Counted from the first letter of the stretch, positions 44,863 through 54,879 are shown. The stretch is 64,000 bases of DNA from an uncultured Paracoccaceae bacterium (GCA_947493335.1 CANLQO010000001.1:1922001-1986000); one strand, 5' to 3'. Program-made: numbers and translations. Notes: generated by a model not told the origin, from the letters alone.

Positions 44863-46299
44863 ATGTTTTCAAAGTATAAAAAGCCGGGCGATTCAGCAAA
44901 GGCCTCTGGCAAGCCACAACTGGCCGCTGTGCCAGAGGCACCCGCCGAAGAGCCGCGCAAATCGCTGATGAAGGCGATGCCCAACAAGGCCGCCGAAGCC
45001 GCGCCCATGGACAAGGAGAAAAAGCGCAAAGAGCGGATCGGTGAAATCAAGCTCGAACTGCACAAGGCACTTCTCGACAACCTCAACCTCGCCGCGCTTG
45101 AAAGCGCGACCGAGGCTGATTTGCGTAATGAGATCAATGCCATCGCCGCGGAAACGCTGGACGATATGGGCATCGTCCTTAACCGTGACGAACGCCAGAC
45201 CCTCAGCCAGGACCTGTTTTTTGAGGTCACCGGCCTTGGCCCGCTTGAAACCCTGCTGAAAGACGAAACCGTCAACGATATTCTCGTCAACGGCCCGCAG
45301 CAGATCTTTGTGGAACGTGCCGGTAAGCTTGAACTGACCGACATTACCTTCAAGGATGAAAAGCACCTTTTGCGGATCATCGACAAGATCGTGTCGGCCG
45401 TGGGTCGCCGCGTCGACGAATCCAACCCCTATGTTGACGCCCGTCTTGCGGATGGGTCGCGTTTCAACGCCATGGTCCCGCCGATTGCGGTAGACGGATC
45501 GCTTGTCTCTATTCGTAAGTTCAAAAAGGACAAGCTCGGCATTGATGATCTGGTCAAATTCGGTGCCTTCACCGAAGAAATGGCCGCTTATCTGCAGGCC
45601 GCTGTGGCCACACGCCTGAACGTCATCGTCTCTGGTGGTACCGGTTCGGGTAAAACGACCACGCTCAACGCGCTGTCATCGTTCATCGACGACGCCGAAC
45701 GCATCCTGACGATCGAGGATACGGCCGAACTTCAGCTGCAACAGACACATGTGGGTCGGATGGAAAGCCGCCCGCCCAACGTCGAAGGCAAAGGCGGCGT
45801 TTCTCAGCGTGATTGTCTGAAAAACGCCCTGCGGATGCGTCCTGATCGCATCATCGTGGGTGAGACGCGTGGCGAGGAAGTTATCGACATGCTGCAGGCC
45901 ATGAACACGGGCCACGATGGCTCCATGACCACAATCCACGCCAACTCTGCCCGCGATGGTGTCAGCCGTCTGGAAAACATGATCGCCATGGCCGGGATCG
46001 AGATGCCGATCAAGGCGGTGCGTTCGCAGATCTCAAGCGCTGTGAACCTCATTGTGCAGGCCTCGCGTCTGCAGGATGGCTCGCGCCGCATGACCTCCAT
46101 CACTGAAATCACCGGCATGGAAGGTGACGTGATCTCGATGCAAGAGGTGTTCCGCTATCAGCGCGTGGGCCTCACACCTGACAACAAGATCATTGGTCAC
46201 TTCACGGCCACCGGCGTGCGTTCGAACTATTCCGAACGCTTCAAGCTCTGGGGTTACGACCTGCCACCGGCGATCTTTGAACCCATGGTCGCGGAGTAA
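44863..46299 (+). CDS. cpaF: Tad secretion ATPase CpaF/TadA
   Basis: A 478-residue hexameric ATPase that powers pilus extension and retraction. Walker [16 protein letters not shown] begins at residue 257; [30 protein letters not shown] and the His-box [17 protein letters not shown] follow. An N-terminal charged, helical segment of about 60 residues ([19 protein letters not shown]) precedes the core. It lies 11 bases after cpaE. Confidence 0.96.
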   Translation: MFSKYKKPGDSAKASGKPQLAAVPEAPAEEPRKSLMKAMPNKAAEAAPMDKEKKRKERIGEIKLELHKALLDNLNLAALESATEADLRNEINAIAAETLDDMGIVLNRDERQTLSQDLFFEVTGLGPLETLLKDETVNDILVNGPQQIFVERAGKLELTDITFKDEKHLLRIIDKIVSAVGRRVDESNPYVDARLADGSRFNAMVPPIAVDGSLVSIRKFKKDKLGIDDLVKFGAFTEEMAAYLQAAVATRLNVIVSGGTGSGKTTTLNALSSFIDDAERILTIEDTAELQLQQTHVGRMESRPPNVEGKGGVSQRDCLKNALRMRPDRIIVGETRGEEVIDMLQAMNTGHDGSMTTIHANSARDGVSRLENMIAMAGIEMPIKAVRSQISSAVNLIVQASRLQDGSRRMTSITEITGMEGDVISMQEVFRYQRVGLTPDNKIIGHFTATGVRSNYSERFKLWGYDLPPAIFEPMVAE

Positions 46300-46304
46300 A
46301 CGTC

Positions 46305-47270
46305 ATGATTTCTGCCGAACCACTTATCTATATTGTTATTTTTGCTGCTGTTCTGGCGCTCGTGCAGGGTGCCTATCTGGTGATCTTCGGCAAATCCATC
46401 TCGATGAACGGCAAGGTCAATCGCCGTTTGGAACTGCTCGAAAAGGGCGGCGGCCGTGAACAGGTGCTGGAACAACTCCGTAAGGAGATGACCCAGCATA
46501 TGAAGTCGCAGTCGATCCCGCTTTATTCGATTCTGGCGGCCAAGGCGCAAAAGGCAAACATCGCCTTTTCTCCGCCGCAGATTCTTGTGCTGATGGGCGT
46601 TGTGTCCTTTGTGGCCTTCCTCGGCCTCACAGTCGCGACCGAGGTGAGCCTCGCGGTGCGCGCCCTGTTGGGCCCGGCCATGGGCATCGGCGGCGTGTTC
46701 GTCTGGATCAGCTCCAAGGCCAACAAACGCATGGCGATGATTGAAGAACAACTGCCCGAGGCGGTGGAACTGATGGTGCGCTCTTTGCGCGTCGGGCATC
46801 CGTTTTCGTCGGCCATTGCTATTGTCGCGAAAGAGGTCGCTGACCCCCTGGGCACCGAAATGGGCATGATCTCGGACGAGGCCGCCTATGGCCGCGACAT
46901 GGGTGAGACGCTGAAAGCCATGGCCGAACGTCTGGACATGCAGGATATGCGCTTTCTGGCGGTTGCCGTGACAATCCAGCAGACGTCAGGTGGTAACCTG
47001 GCTGAAATTCTGGACGGTCTGGCCAAGGTGATCCGGGCACGGTTCCGCCTGTTCCGCCGGGTGAAAGCCATCACCGCAGAGGCGAAATGGTCCGGCAAGC
47101 TGCTCTCGGGTTTCCCGATCCTTGCGCTCATCGGCATCAACGTCATTCAGCCCAACTACTTTGACGAAGTGATGGAGACTCCCGTCTTTATCCCCGCCTG
47201 TCTTGTGGTTGCCGGGTTCCTTGTTGCCAACCTTGTGGTGATGCGCGCCCTTGTGAATATCAAAGTGTAA
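46305..47270 (+). CDS. tadB: Tad inner-membrane platform protein TadB
   Basis: A 321-residue type II secretion F-domain membrane protein. Membrane segments occur near residues 6-25, 85-105, 110-130 and at the C-terminus. The T2SF domain is seen in LPEAVELMVRSLRVGHPFSS and AMAERLDMQDMRFLAVAVTIQQ. It pairs with TadC to form the platform driven by CpaF. Six bases separate it from cpaF. Confidence 0.94.
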   Translation: MISAEPLIYIVIFAAVLALVQGAYLVIFGKSISMNGKVNRRLELLEKGGGREQVLEQLRKEMTQHMKSQSIPLYSILAAKAQKANIAFSPPQILVLMGVVSFVAFLGLTVATEVSLAVRALLGPAMGIGGVFVWISSKANKRMAMIEEQLPEAVELMVRSLRVGHPFSSAIAIVAKEVADPLGTEMGMISDEAAYGRDMGETLKAMAERLDMQDMRFLAVAVTIQQTSGGNLAEILDGLAKVIRARFRLFRRVKAITAEAKWSGKLLSGFPILALIGINVIQPNYFDEVMETPVFIPACLVVAGFLVANLVVMRALVNIKV

Positions 47271-47283
47271 GGTGATCTGAGTT

Positions 47284-48261
47284 ATGGAATTTATCAATTC
47301 AATCAATACGATGATCACCGACATGCTCGGGCCAAGCGGCCCGCTGCTGCTGGTCGGCTTCCTCGGGATTATGATGATCCTTGTGACGTTACCGGTGCTG
47401 CTGAAGCGCGAGGCGGATCCGCTCGACAAGCTCAAGACCTCCAACCGCGGCCCCGTCAAACCCGGCGGCAAGGCCGAAAAGCTGCGTGCGCCTACGTCCA
47501 AGGACAAGTTAGAGAAATACTCCAACTTCCTTGAGCCCCAGGACGCCGATGAATTTTCGGCCATCAAACTGAAGCTGATGCAGGCGGGCTACAAAAGCGC
47601 CAACGCGGTCCGGTTCTATTATTTCTTCCAGTTTACGCTGGGCATCCTGGGTTTGATTGGTGGCGGAGCCTACCTCCTGATCAAGATGCAGCAGGGCGAT
47701 GTGACGCCGCAGAACATGATGCTGATGGTCCTCGGGCCGGGCGTTGTGGGCTATATGCTGCCGAAATACTGGGTCACCCGTCGTCAAGCGACGCGGCAGG
47801 AAAACATCACCAATGGTTTTCCCGATGCGCTTGACCTCATGCTGGTCTGTGTTGAGGCGGGTCAATCCCTTGATCAGGCGATCATCCGGGTGAGCCGAGA
47901 GTTGAAATCCGGTTTCCCCGAACTTGCCGAAGAGTTCGAGATTGTCAGCCACGAGATGAAGGCCGGTAAAGCGAAGGATCAGGTGCTGCGCGATCTCTCG
48001 GAACGGGCCGGTGTGCAGGATGTATCCTCCTTTGTGACCGTGCTGATCCAGTCGCAACAGTTTGGTACGTCGATTGCCGACGCACTACGGGTCTATGCCT
48101 CTGAGATGCGGGACAAACGCGTGATGCGCGCCGAAGAAGCAGCCAACAAGCTGCCCACAAAGATGACATTGGCCACAATGATGTTGACGGTGCCGCCGCT
48201 TCTGCTCATCCTGATCGGACCTTCGATCTACAATATCGCCCAGAACCTGGGCGGGGGATAA
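47284..48261 (+). CDS. tadC: Tad inner-membrane platform protein TadC
   Basis: A 325-residue T2SF-domain protein, the partner of TadB. Membrane segments occur near residues 18-38, 118-138, 145-160 and 300-320. GFPDALDLMLVCVEAGQSLD and the second repeat VQDVSSFVTVLIQSQQFGTS are the F-domain signatures. It starts 13 bases after tadB, with a weak ribosome binding site (AAGGTGATCTGAGTT). Confidence 0.94.
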   Translation: MEFINSINTMITDMLGPSGPLLLVGFLGIMMILVTLPVLLKREADPLDKLKTSNRGPVKPGGKAEKLRAPTSKDKLEKYSNFLEPQDADEFSAIKLKLMQAGYKSANAVRFYYFFQFTLGILGLIGGGAYLLIKMQQGDVTPQNMMLMVLGPGVVGYMLPKYWVTRRQATRQENITNGFPDALDLMLVCVEAGQSLDQAIIRVSRELKSGFPELAEEFEIVSHEMKAGKAKDQVLRDLSERAGVQDVSSFVTVLIQSQQFGTSIADALRVYASEMRDKRVMRAEEAANKLPTKMTLATMMLTVPPLLLILIGPSIYNIAQNLGGG

Positions 48262-48268
48262 ACACCAG

Positions 48269-48832
48269 ATGCGACTTTGCCGGGCGATCCTCGCCATGGC
48301 CCTGACACTTACCCTGGCCGCCTGTTCAACAGGCGGCTTTGGCGTGTCCAATGACCCGCTTGGCGCACCGGGCGTCGCCGGCCAGACCGATCAGGACGGG
48401 CTGATCGTCGGTCACCGGCTCATGGCTGCGGGCGAATACGAATTGGCGCTCAAGGCCTATACCCGCGCCGCCGCGCAACAAGGCCTGAACGTAGACACCA
48501 TGTCGGCGCTGGGGTCCGCCAACCTCAAGCTTGGGCGTCTGGGTCAGGCCGAACGCCTGCTGCGCCGCGCCACAGAAGAGGCCCCCGACTTCCCCGCCGC
48601 CTGGAACAATCTGGGTGTGATCCTGCTGGAAAAGCGCGAATATCCCGAAGCGGTTGAGGTTTTCCGTCGCGCCTTTGCAACGGATAACGGCAATTCTGAC
48701 CAAATTCGCGAGAATTTGGCCCTCGCGCTCGCCAAACTCGAAGATCCGTTTTACGATCCGGGACAACAAGACCAGGGACCAAAACTGGTACGGCGGGGCA
48801 CAGGCGACTTTGTGATCCTGACCGATCTTTGA
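48269..48832 (+). CDS. tadD: TadD-type TPR lipoprotein
   Basis: A 187-residue lipoprotein (lipobox LAAC, Cys18) with at least three tetratricopeptide repeats between residues 48 and 150 (AAGEYELALKAYTRAAAQQG, GRLGQAERLLRRATEEAP, LEKREYPEAVEVFRRAFA). TadD-type pilotins help the secretin reach the outer membrane. It lies seven bases after tadC. Confidence 0.9.
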   Translation: MRLCRAILAMALTLTLAACSTGGFGVSNDPLGAPGVAGQTDQDGLIVGHRLMAAGEYELALKAYTRAAAQQGLNVDTMSALGSANLKLGRLGQAERLLRRATEEAPDFPAAWNNLGVILLEKREYPEAVEVFRRAFATDNGNSDQIRENLALALAKLEDPFYDPGQQDQGPKLVRRGTGDFVILTDL

Positions 48833-48859
48833 AGGCAGAGAGCAGCAAAGGACGCAAAA

Positions 48860-49717
48860 ATGCGCCACCCAATCGTGATGTCATCCTTGATGGCGGCCCT
48901 CGTGGCCCTTTCCGCATGCGACAAATCCGGCGACGCGCAGGTTGAACGCGCGCTGCAGGACATGAATGTCGTTGATGAAACCAACCTCAACGATGTGATG
49001 CTGACCGTGGGCGACCCCACCGCCGCCGTCAGCTATTTTCAGGGCTCGGCCGCGAAAGAGCCTGAGCGCATCGACCTGCAGCGCGGCCTCGCCAAAAGCC
49101 TTGTGCGCGCCAAGCGCCCGGCAGAGGCGGTGGATGCATGGGAAAACGTGATCGCCCGCGCCGACAGCAACCATGATGACCGGGTTGAACTCGCCGATGC
49201 GCTTATCCGCACCAATCGCTGGGACGAAGCGGCCAATATGCTCAACACCATTCCCCCGACGCATGAAACCTTCAAACGTTACCGGCTCGAGGCGATGGTG
49301 GCCGACAGCAAGGAACAATGGGAAAAGGCCGACAGCTTTTACGAGACTGCCGCGGGCCTGACCACGACACCCGCTGGCGTGCTCAATAACTGGGGTTACT
49401 CCAAGCTGACCCGCGGCGATTACACCGGGGCAGAGCGTTTGTTCACCGATGCGATCCGTCTTGATGGCGGCGTCTTCACAACCAAGAACAACCTGGTTCT
49501 GGCCCGTGGCGCGCAGCGCAAATACGATATCCCAGTCGTGCCGATGACGCAGGTTGAACGCGCGCAGCTGATGCACACGCTGGCCCTGACAGCAATCAAG
49601 CAGAACGATGTCACCATCGGCAAGGGTCTGCTGCGCGAGGCGATCGACACCCACCCGCAACATTTCGAAGAGGCAAGCCGCGCGCTGGCCGCACTCGAAG
49701 CGAATGTGACCAACTAA
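48860..49717 (+). CDS. second TPR lipoprotein of the Tad locus
   Basis: A 285-residue lipoprotein with lipobox LSAC (Cys20) and several TPR-like helices (AKSLVRAKRPAEAVDAWENV, LADALIRTNRWDEAANMLN, NWGYSKLTRGDYTGAERLFT). It is longer than TadD and directly follows it, so it may be a paralogous pilotin or a stability factor for the secretin. GGACGCAAAA precedes the ATG. It ends four bases before the peptidase gene. Confidence 0.85.
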   Translation: MRHPIVMSSLMAALVALSACDKSGDAQVERALQDMNVVDETNLNDVMLTVGDPTAAVSYFQGSAAKEPERIDLQRGLAKSLVRAKRPAEAVDAWENVIARADSNHDDRVELADALIRTNRWDEAANMLNTIPPTHETFKRYRLEAMVADSKEQWEKADSFYETAAGLTTTPAGVLNNWGYSKLTRGDYTGAERLFTDAIRLDGGVFTTKNNLVLARGAQRKYDIPVVPMTQVERAQLMHTLALTAIKQNDVTIGKGLLREAIDTHPQHFEEASRALAALEANVTN

Positions 49718-49721
49718 GCGG

Positions 49722-50213
49722 ATGGAACTGACAGCACAGGCCGCCGGTTGGTTTCTGCTGGCGGCCGTGCCCTTTGGGGCCTTCACGATTTATAGCGACC
49801 TGTCGCGCATGAAGATCCCCAACCTCGCGACAGACGGGCTCGCTGTTGCGTTTTTGATCATCGGCTTCTTTGTTCTGCCCTTCCAAATGGTGCTGTGGGG
49901 CATTGCCGGTTTTGTCATCGCCACCATTGCCGTCATCTTGCTGAATGCCTTGGGTCTTCTTGCCGGGGGTGACGGAAAATTCATCGCGGCCGCAACACCT
50001 TACGTGATGTTTGGGGACCTGCGATTGCTGATTGCCTTGCTGGCGGCTTGTCTGCTGGGGGCTGTGGTGACCCATCGTGTGGCCAAGTTAACACCGCTGC
50101 GCAATCTGGTGCCGCATTGGGCAAGCTGGGAACAGGGCAAACGCTTTCCCATGGGTTTCCCGCTTGCCATGACGCTGATCCTCTATCTTCTGATCGTCGC
50201 CCGGCTCGGCTGA
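49722..50213 (+). CDS. cpaA: Tad prepilin peptidase CpaA/TadV
   Basis: A 163-residue integral membrane aspartyl peptidase of the type IV leader peptidase group. The two catalytic aspartates are at residue 26 (YSDLSRMKIPN) and residue 84 (GGDGKFIAAATPYV). It lacks the N-methylation domain, as usual for TadV/CpaA. It should cleave the three Flp leaders after the Gly at position 14. It starts with ATG at 49722, four bases after the TPR gene. Confidence 0.93.
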   Translation: MELTAQAAGWFLLAAVPFGAFTIYSDLSRMKIPNLATDGLAVAFLIIGFFVLPFQMVLWGIAGFVIATIAVILLNALGLLAGGDGKFIAAATPYVMFGDLRLLIALLAACLLGAVVTHRVAKLTPLRNLVPHWASWEQGKRFPMGFPLAMTLILYLLIVARLG

Positions 50214-50327
50214 GCGCCCTGTTAATACAGCCTTTCGTCCATCATTTCGCCATAAATTCCTGCGACTTTCAGGCCAAATCCCGGCCAATCGGCCTGGGAT
50301 AGCGCAACTAGTCACGGGCGATTGACG

Positions 50328-51638
50328 ATGAACATGGAAACCACAGGCGTGATGGCGCCCCCGGCCCCCAAGGGCCTCAATGGTATGCAACTGCCGCTCG
50401 CGATGATGCGCGACATCCTGATCAAGACGATGTTCCGGCAGAACATGGATATGGTTTCTGACATCGCCAAGGTGATCTGCCTGCCAATCCCGGTGACACA
50501 GGAACTCGTCGATCTTGCGCGTGGACAGCTTCTGCTCGAGGCGACAGGCACGCTCAACGCCAATAACGGCAACGAAATGGGCTATCAGCTGACCGATGCG
50601 GGCAAGGCCCGGGCGCAAGACGCGCTGCGCCAGTCAGAATACTTCGGTGCGATGCCGGTCCCGCTGAGCGTCTATCATGAACAGATTAAGCGCCAGTCAA
50701 TCCGCAACATCCACATCACCAAGGATCAGCTTCTCTCGGCCATGGGCCACCTGATCCTGCCCGATGACCTTCTTGATAACCTTGGCCCAGCCGTTGGCGC
50801 TGGTCGCTCGATCCTGATGTACGGCCCTCCGGGCAACGGTAAATCCTCAATTTCAAACGGCATTCGCGATGCGCTTGGCGACAAGATTTATGTGCCCCGC
50901 GCGGTGGAATATTCCGGTCAGGTGATCACCGTCTATGACCCCATCGTGCACAACGCCGCAGAGGAAGAAGTTGAAAACCCCAATTCCCTGCGCCGTACCA
51001 CGGGCCGGTTTGACACCCGCTACGTGCGGTGTGAACGCCCCACCGTGATCACCGGTGGTGAGCTTTCTTTGGAAATGCTCGACCTTGTCTACAACCCCGT
51101 AGCGCGGACGTATCAGGCCCCGCTTCAGATGAAGTCCACCGGCGGCATCTTTATCGTGGACGACTTGGGCCGTCAGGCCGAGCCACCGCAAAGCCTTGTG
51201 AACCGCTGGATTGTGCCGCTGGAAGAGAACAAGGATATCCTTGCGCTGCAATCAGGCGAAAAGTTCGAGGTGCCGTTCGACACGCTTGTGATCTTCTCGA
51301 CCAACTTCCACCCCAACGCGATCTTCGACATGGCCGCGCTGCGCCGGATTTTCTACAAGATCAAGATCGATGGCCCCTGTCAGGCCGACTTCCTCAAGAT
51401 CTTCGCCATGGTCGCACGCAAGCGCAAGATGCCGCTGGACGAGGCGACGCTGGTGCACCTGTTGAACAACCGCTACCCCGAGATCGACAACGTCTACGCC
51501 AATTATCAGCCGATCTTTTTGATCGACCAGATGATCGCGATCTGCGAGTTCGAGGGGAAGCCATATCACATGTCGCCGGAATTGATTGATCGCGCATGGA
51601 ACAACATGTTCGTCAAGGAAGAGGACATCGTCCGCTAA
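50328..51638 (+). CDS. AAA ATPase at the end of the Tad locus
   Basis: A 436-residue AAA protein with a 130-residue N-terminal region of unknown fold. Walker A GPPGNGKSS lies at about residues 166-174, and GGIFIVDDLGRQAEPPQSLV provides a Walker B and arginine-rich region; FSTNFHPNAIFDMAALRRIFYK looks like sensor and arginine-finger elements. I recall similar ATPases beside Tad genes in Rhodobacterales, without a proven role. ATG at 50328 is used; a TTG two codons earlier is possible. Confidence 0.85.
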   Translation: MNMETTGVMAPPAPKGLNGMQLPLAMMRDILIKTMFRQNMDMVSDIAKVICLPIPVTQELVDLARGQLLLEATGTLNANNGNEMGYQLTDAGKARAQDALRQSEYFGAMPVPLSVYHEQIKRQSIRNIHITKDQLLSAMGHLILPDDLLDNLGPAVGAGRSILMYGPPGNGKSSISNGIRDALGDKIYVPRAVEYSGQVITVYDPIVHNAAEEEVENPNSLRRTTGRFDTRYVRCERPTVITGGELSLEMLDLVYNPVARTYQAPLQMKSTGGIFIVDDLGRQAEPPQSLVNRWIVPLEENKDILALQSGEKFEVPFDTLVIFSTNFHPNAIFDMAALRRIFYKIKIDGPCQADFLKIFAMVARKRKMPLDEATLVHLLNNRYPEIDNVYANYQPIFLIDQMIAICEFEGKPYHMSPELIDRAWNNMFVKEEDIVR

Positions 51639-51666
51639 TTCCTTAACCGGGGTCAAGACTCTCATA

Positions 51667-51688
51667 TGCATGGTTTGTGCATGGTTTG
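51667..51688 (+). repeat. tandem 11-base direct repeat upstream of the helicase
   Basis: TGCATGGTTTG occurs twice in exact tandem, and TGCATGG recurs at 51700-51706. The unit lies 30-70 bases before the helicase start, in its probable promoter. Confidence 0.65.
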
Positions 51689-51734
51689 TTGACGGGTTGT
51701 GCATGGGCAGTGGCTAGGTCATTTTGACCGTGCG

Positions 51735-54176
51735 ATGACCCCTTTACCTCCGCAATTTGACGACTGGTTTTCGGCCCGTGGCTGGTCCATCCACCCGCAT
51801 CAGCAGGACATGCTGGACCGGGCAGATGCCCCTGCCCTTTTGCTCATTGCGCCCACAGGCGGTGGCAAGACTCTCGCGGGTTTCCTGCCCACGCTGGCAG
51901 AGCTGGCGGATGGCCAACACGTTGGAATCCATACGCTTTATGTCTCCCCGCTCAAGGCGCTCGCAGCCGACATCAAACGCAACCTGCGCACCCCCGTTGA
52001 TGAGATGTCCTTGCCCATCAGGATCGAGGATCGTACCGGCGACACGTCGGCCACGCAGAAAAAGCGTCAACGCGCCGACCCGCCGCATATCCTGTTAACG
52101 ACGCCGGAAAGTCTTGCGTTACTAACATCTTACGAAGACGCGCCCCGCATGTTCCGCGGGCTGCAGCGGGTCATCGTTGATGAAATTCACGCGCTTCAGG
52201 AAAGCAAACGCGGCGATCAACTGATGCTCGCTCTGGGGCGTCTGCAACGGCTCGCCCCCGGTTTGCGCCGGGTAGGGCTTTCGGCCACGGTCGAAGACCC
52301 TGCAATCATAGCTAACTCATTGGCATGTAACCCAGATCCTTGCGAAATCCTCCACGCTGATCCGGGGCCAGAGCCTGATATCTCCATGCTCGTGACGGAA
52401 GAAAAGCCGCCGTGGTCCGGCGGTGGCGCTGCCTATGCGATCCCTGCGGTTCTGGAACAGGTACGCCATCACAAGACCACGCTGATCTTTCACAACACGC
52501 GCGCTCAGGCCGAAATTTTCTTTCATAATCTTTGGCTTAGCAACACCGACGACCTGCCAATCGGCATCCACCACGGAAGTCTTTCGCGCGAACAACGTGA
52601 AAAGGTTGAGGGTGCGATGGTCCGCGGCGACCTGCGCGCGATTGTTTGCACCGGCAGTCTGGACCTTGGGATCGACTGGGGCGATGTGGACCTTGTGATC
52701 CAAATCGGCGCACCCAAAAACGTCAAGCGTCTGATCCAGCGCATCGGCCGTGCCAATCACCGCTACAACGCGCCTTCAAAGGCGCTTCTGGTGCCCGCAA
52801 ATCGCTTCGAAGTTATTGAATGTATTGCAGCTCTAGAAGCCGCGAAGGCAGGCGACCTTGATGGCGATCCCCCCGGCCCCGGCCCACGCGATGTGCTTTG
52901 CCAACACATCCTGATCACGGCCTGTGCTGGCGCATTCAGTGCCGATGAACTTTTCGCCGAGGTGCGCACCGTCGGCGCCTTCGCCGATCTGACCCGCGAG
53001 CAATTTGACGAATGCCTGGAGTTCTGCGCCACCGGCGGCTACGCCCTAAGGGCCTATGACAAGTGGAAAAGGCTCAAACAAATCAACGGCATGTGGCAAT
53101 TGCGCGATCCCCGTGCATCGCGCAACATCCGCATGAACATCGGCACTATTCAGGACACCGACACGCTCAAGGTCCGCTTCCGCAACAGCTTCAAACCCTT
53201 GGGCGAAATTGAGGAAGGCTTTGCCGCGACCCTTACCCCCGGTGACACCTTTTTGATTGGCGGCCAGATCGTCCGCTATGAAGGCCTGCGCGAAATGACA
53301 GTCGAAGTGTCGCGCAACGCCGCCAAGAAGCCCAAGATTGCCACCTTCATGGGCACAAAATTTGCCACCTCAACGCAACTTCAGGCCCGCATTTTGCGCA
53401 TGTTCCAAACCGGCGATTGGGGTGGCCTACCCGACCATACCCGTGACTGGCTACAGCTGCAGCGCGAGATCTCAAAACTGCCAGAAGCTGACCGTATTCT
53501 GATCGAAAGCTTTCCTCATAATGGTCAAGCGCACACGGTCTTTTATGGCTTCGCGGGTCGTAACGCCATGCAAACATTGGGGCTTTTGCTGACCCAACGC
53601 ATGGAAGAGTTGTCTCTCAACCCCCTTGGCTTTGTCGCCACGGACTATGCCACGATGGTCTGGGGGCTTGATCCTGTCACCGACCCGGCCCCCTTGATAC
53701 AGCCCGCTGCCTTACGAGATGGCTTTGAAACATGGCTGCAAGGCAATGCCGTGATGAAAAAAACATTTCGCGCTGCGGCCACGATCGCGGGCCTCATCGA
53801 ACGTAATCTGCCGCAAAACCGCAAGACCGGACGACAGGCGACGTTCAGCTCTGACATTCTCTATGAAACACTGGTCAAATACGACCCCGACCACCTGATG
53901 CTGGACATCACCCGGGATGAGGCGCTTTCCGGCCTCGTTGATCTTGGCCGGATCGAAGAAATGTTGACCCGTACCGAAGGCCGTTTTGACCACGTCACAC
54001 GCGACCGGGTCACGCCGCTTGCAGCGCCCTTGATGCTTGAGGTCGGGCGTGTCCCAATCAAGGGCGAGGGCCGCGAACTGATGGTCGAACGCGAAACCCA
54101 GGCCCTGATGGAGGCATCGGGCCTCGACAACATCGACCTGCCGCCATCGTCACCAAACTGGCGCGTCGGCTGGTAA
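51735..54176 (+). CDS. ligase-associated DEXH-box DNA repair helicase
   Basis: An 813-residue Lhr-like superfamily 2 helicase. Walker A is APTGGGKT (residues 39-46), the DEIH box is at 149-152, and motif VI appears as QRIGRANHRYN. The C-terminal winged-helix and Lhr-type domains (GDTFLIGGQIVRYEGLREM and FVATDYATMVWGLDPV) match the family named ligase-associated DNA damage response helicase. It is followed by the phosphoesterase normally found with it. ATG at 51735 is preferred to one at 51699, which lies within direct repeats. Confidence 0.93.
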   Translation: MTPLPPQFDDWFSARGWSIHPHQQDMLDRADAPALLLIAPTGGGKTLAGFLPTLAELADGQHVGIHTLYVSPLKALAADIKRNLRTPVDEMSLPIRIEDRTGDTSATQKKRQRADPPHILLTTPESLALLTSYEDAPRMFRGLQRVIVDEIHALQESKRGDQLMLALGRLQRLAPGLRRVGLSATVEDPAIIANSLACNPDPCEILHADPGPEPDISMLVTEEKPPWSGGGAAYAIPAVLEQVRHHKTTLIFHNTRAQAEIFFHNLWLSNTDDLPIGIHHGSLSREQREKVEGAMVRGDLRAIVCTGSLDLGIDWGDVDLVIQIGAPKNVKRLIQRIGRANHRYNAPSKALLVPANRFEVIECIAALEAAKAGDLDGDPPGPGPRDVLCQHILITACAGAFSADELFAEVRTVGAFADLTREQFDECLEFCATGGYALRAYDKWKRLKQINGMWQLRDPRASRNIRMNIGTIQDTDTLKVRFRNSFKPLGEIEEGFAATLTPGDTFLIGGQIVRYEGLREMTVEVSRNAAKKPKIATFMGTKFATSTQLQARILRMFQTGDWGGLPDHTRDWLQLQREISKLPEADRILIESFPHNGQAHTVFYGFAGRNAMQTLGLLLTQRMEELSLNPLGFVATDYATMVWGLDPVTDPAPLIQPAALRDGFETWLQGNAVMKKTFRAAATIAGLIERNLPQNRKTGRQATFSSDILYETLVKYDPDHLMLDITRDEALSGLVDLGRIEEMLTRTEGRFDHVTRDRVTPLAAPLMLEVGRVPIKGEGRELMVERETQALMEASGLDNIDLPPSSPNWRVGW

Positions 54177-54219
54177 CGGATACCTTGCGGCGCGCTCCGA
54201 AAACCGGCAAGAACAGATC

Positions 54220-54879
54220 ATGAACGCGTATCACTTCACCCTGTCCGATGTCGCATTGCACGCATTGCCAAGCGGCGCACTTTGGGCGCCAGATACCGGC
54301 ACGCTCACCGTCTCTGACCTGCATTTGGGCAAATCTGACCGCATCGCGCGACGCCGTGGCATCATGCTGCCCCCCTATGAGACCCGCGCGACCCTCGACC
54401 GGCTGGACAGCCTGTTGGATGTCCTGTCACCACGTCGCGTTGTTTGTTTAGGTGATAGTTTTGATGACCTTGACGCGGCAGATAGCCTTGATGAGGTTGA
54501 AAAACTGCAACTCACCCGTCAACAAGCAGGGCGCGACTGGATCTGGATTGAGGGTAATCACGACCCCGGACCGGTCGATCTGGGCGGGCGACATTTGATG
54601 GAATGGGCCGAGGGGCCGCTCACCTATCGCCACATTGCAAAGACCGGATCAATGGGTGAGATTTCGGGGCATTACCACCCCAAATGCAGCCTGTCGCGCG
54701 GTGGCGCCCGTCCTGCCTTTCTGATTGATGCGCAACGGGTGATCCTGCCCGCCTTTGGCGCCTTTACCGGCGGTTTGCGGGCGAGCCATCCCGTGCTGCA
54801 GGCGCTGCTGTCGTCGGATGCGACGGCGGTGTTGACGGGCAAAAAAGCATTGCCCGTCCCCTATGCGGCCACGCGCTAG
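54220..54879 (+). CDS. pdeM: ligase-associated DNA repair phosphoesterase PdeM
   Basis: A 219-residue calcineurin-like metallophosphoesterase. The metal-binding motifs are complete: SDLHLGKSD (Asp33, His35), [17 protein letters not shown] and GHYHPK. The family acts with the DEXH helicase, an exonuclease and an ATP-dependent ligase in DNA damage response. It begins 43 bases after the helicase. Its stop overlaps that of folD on the other strand (CTAG). Confidence 0.93.
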   Translation: MNAYHFTLSDVALHALPSGALWAPDTGTLTVSDLHLGKSDRIARRRGIMLPPYETRATLDRLDSLLDVLSPRRVVCLGDSFDDLDAADSLDEVEKLQLTRQQAGRDWIWIEGNHDPGPVDLGGRHLMEWAEGPLTYRHIAKTGSMGEISGHYHPKCSLSRGGARPAFLIDAQRVILPAFGAFTGGLRASHPVLQALLSSDATAVLTGKKALPVPYAATR

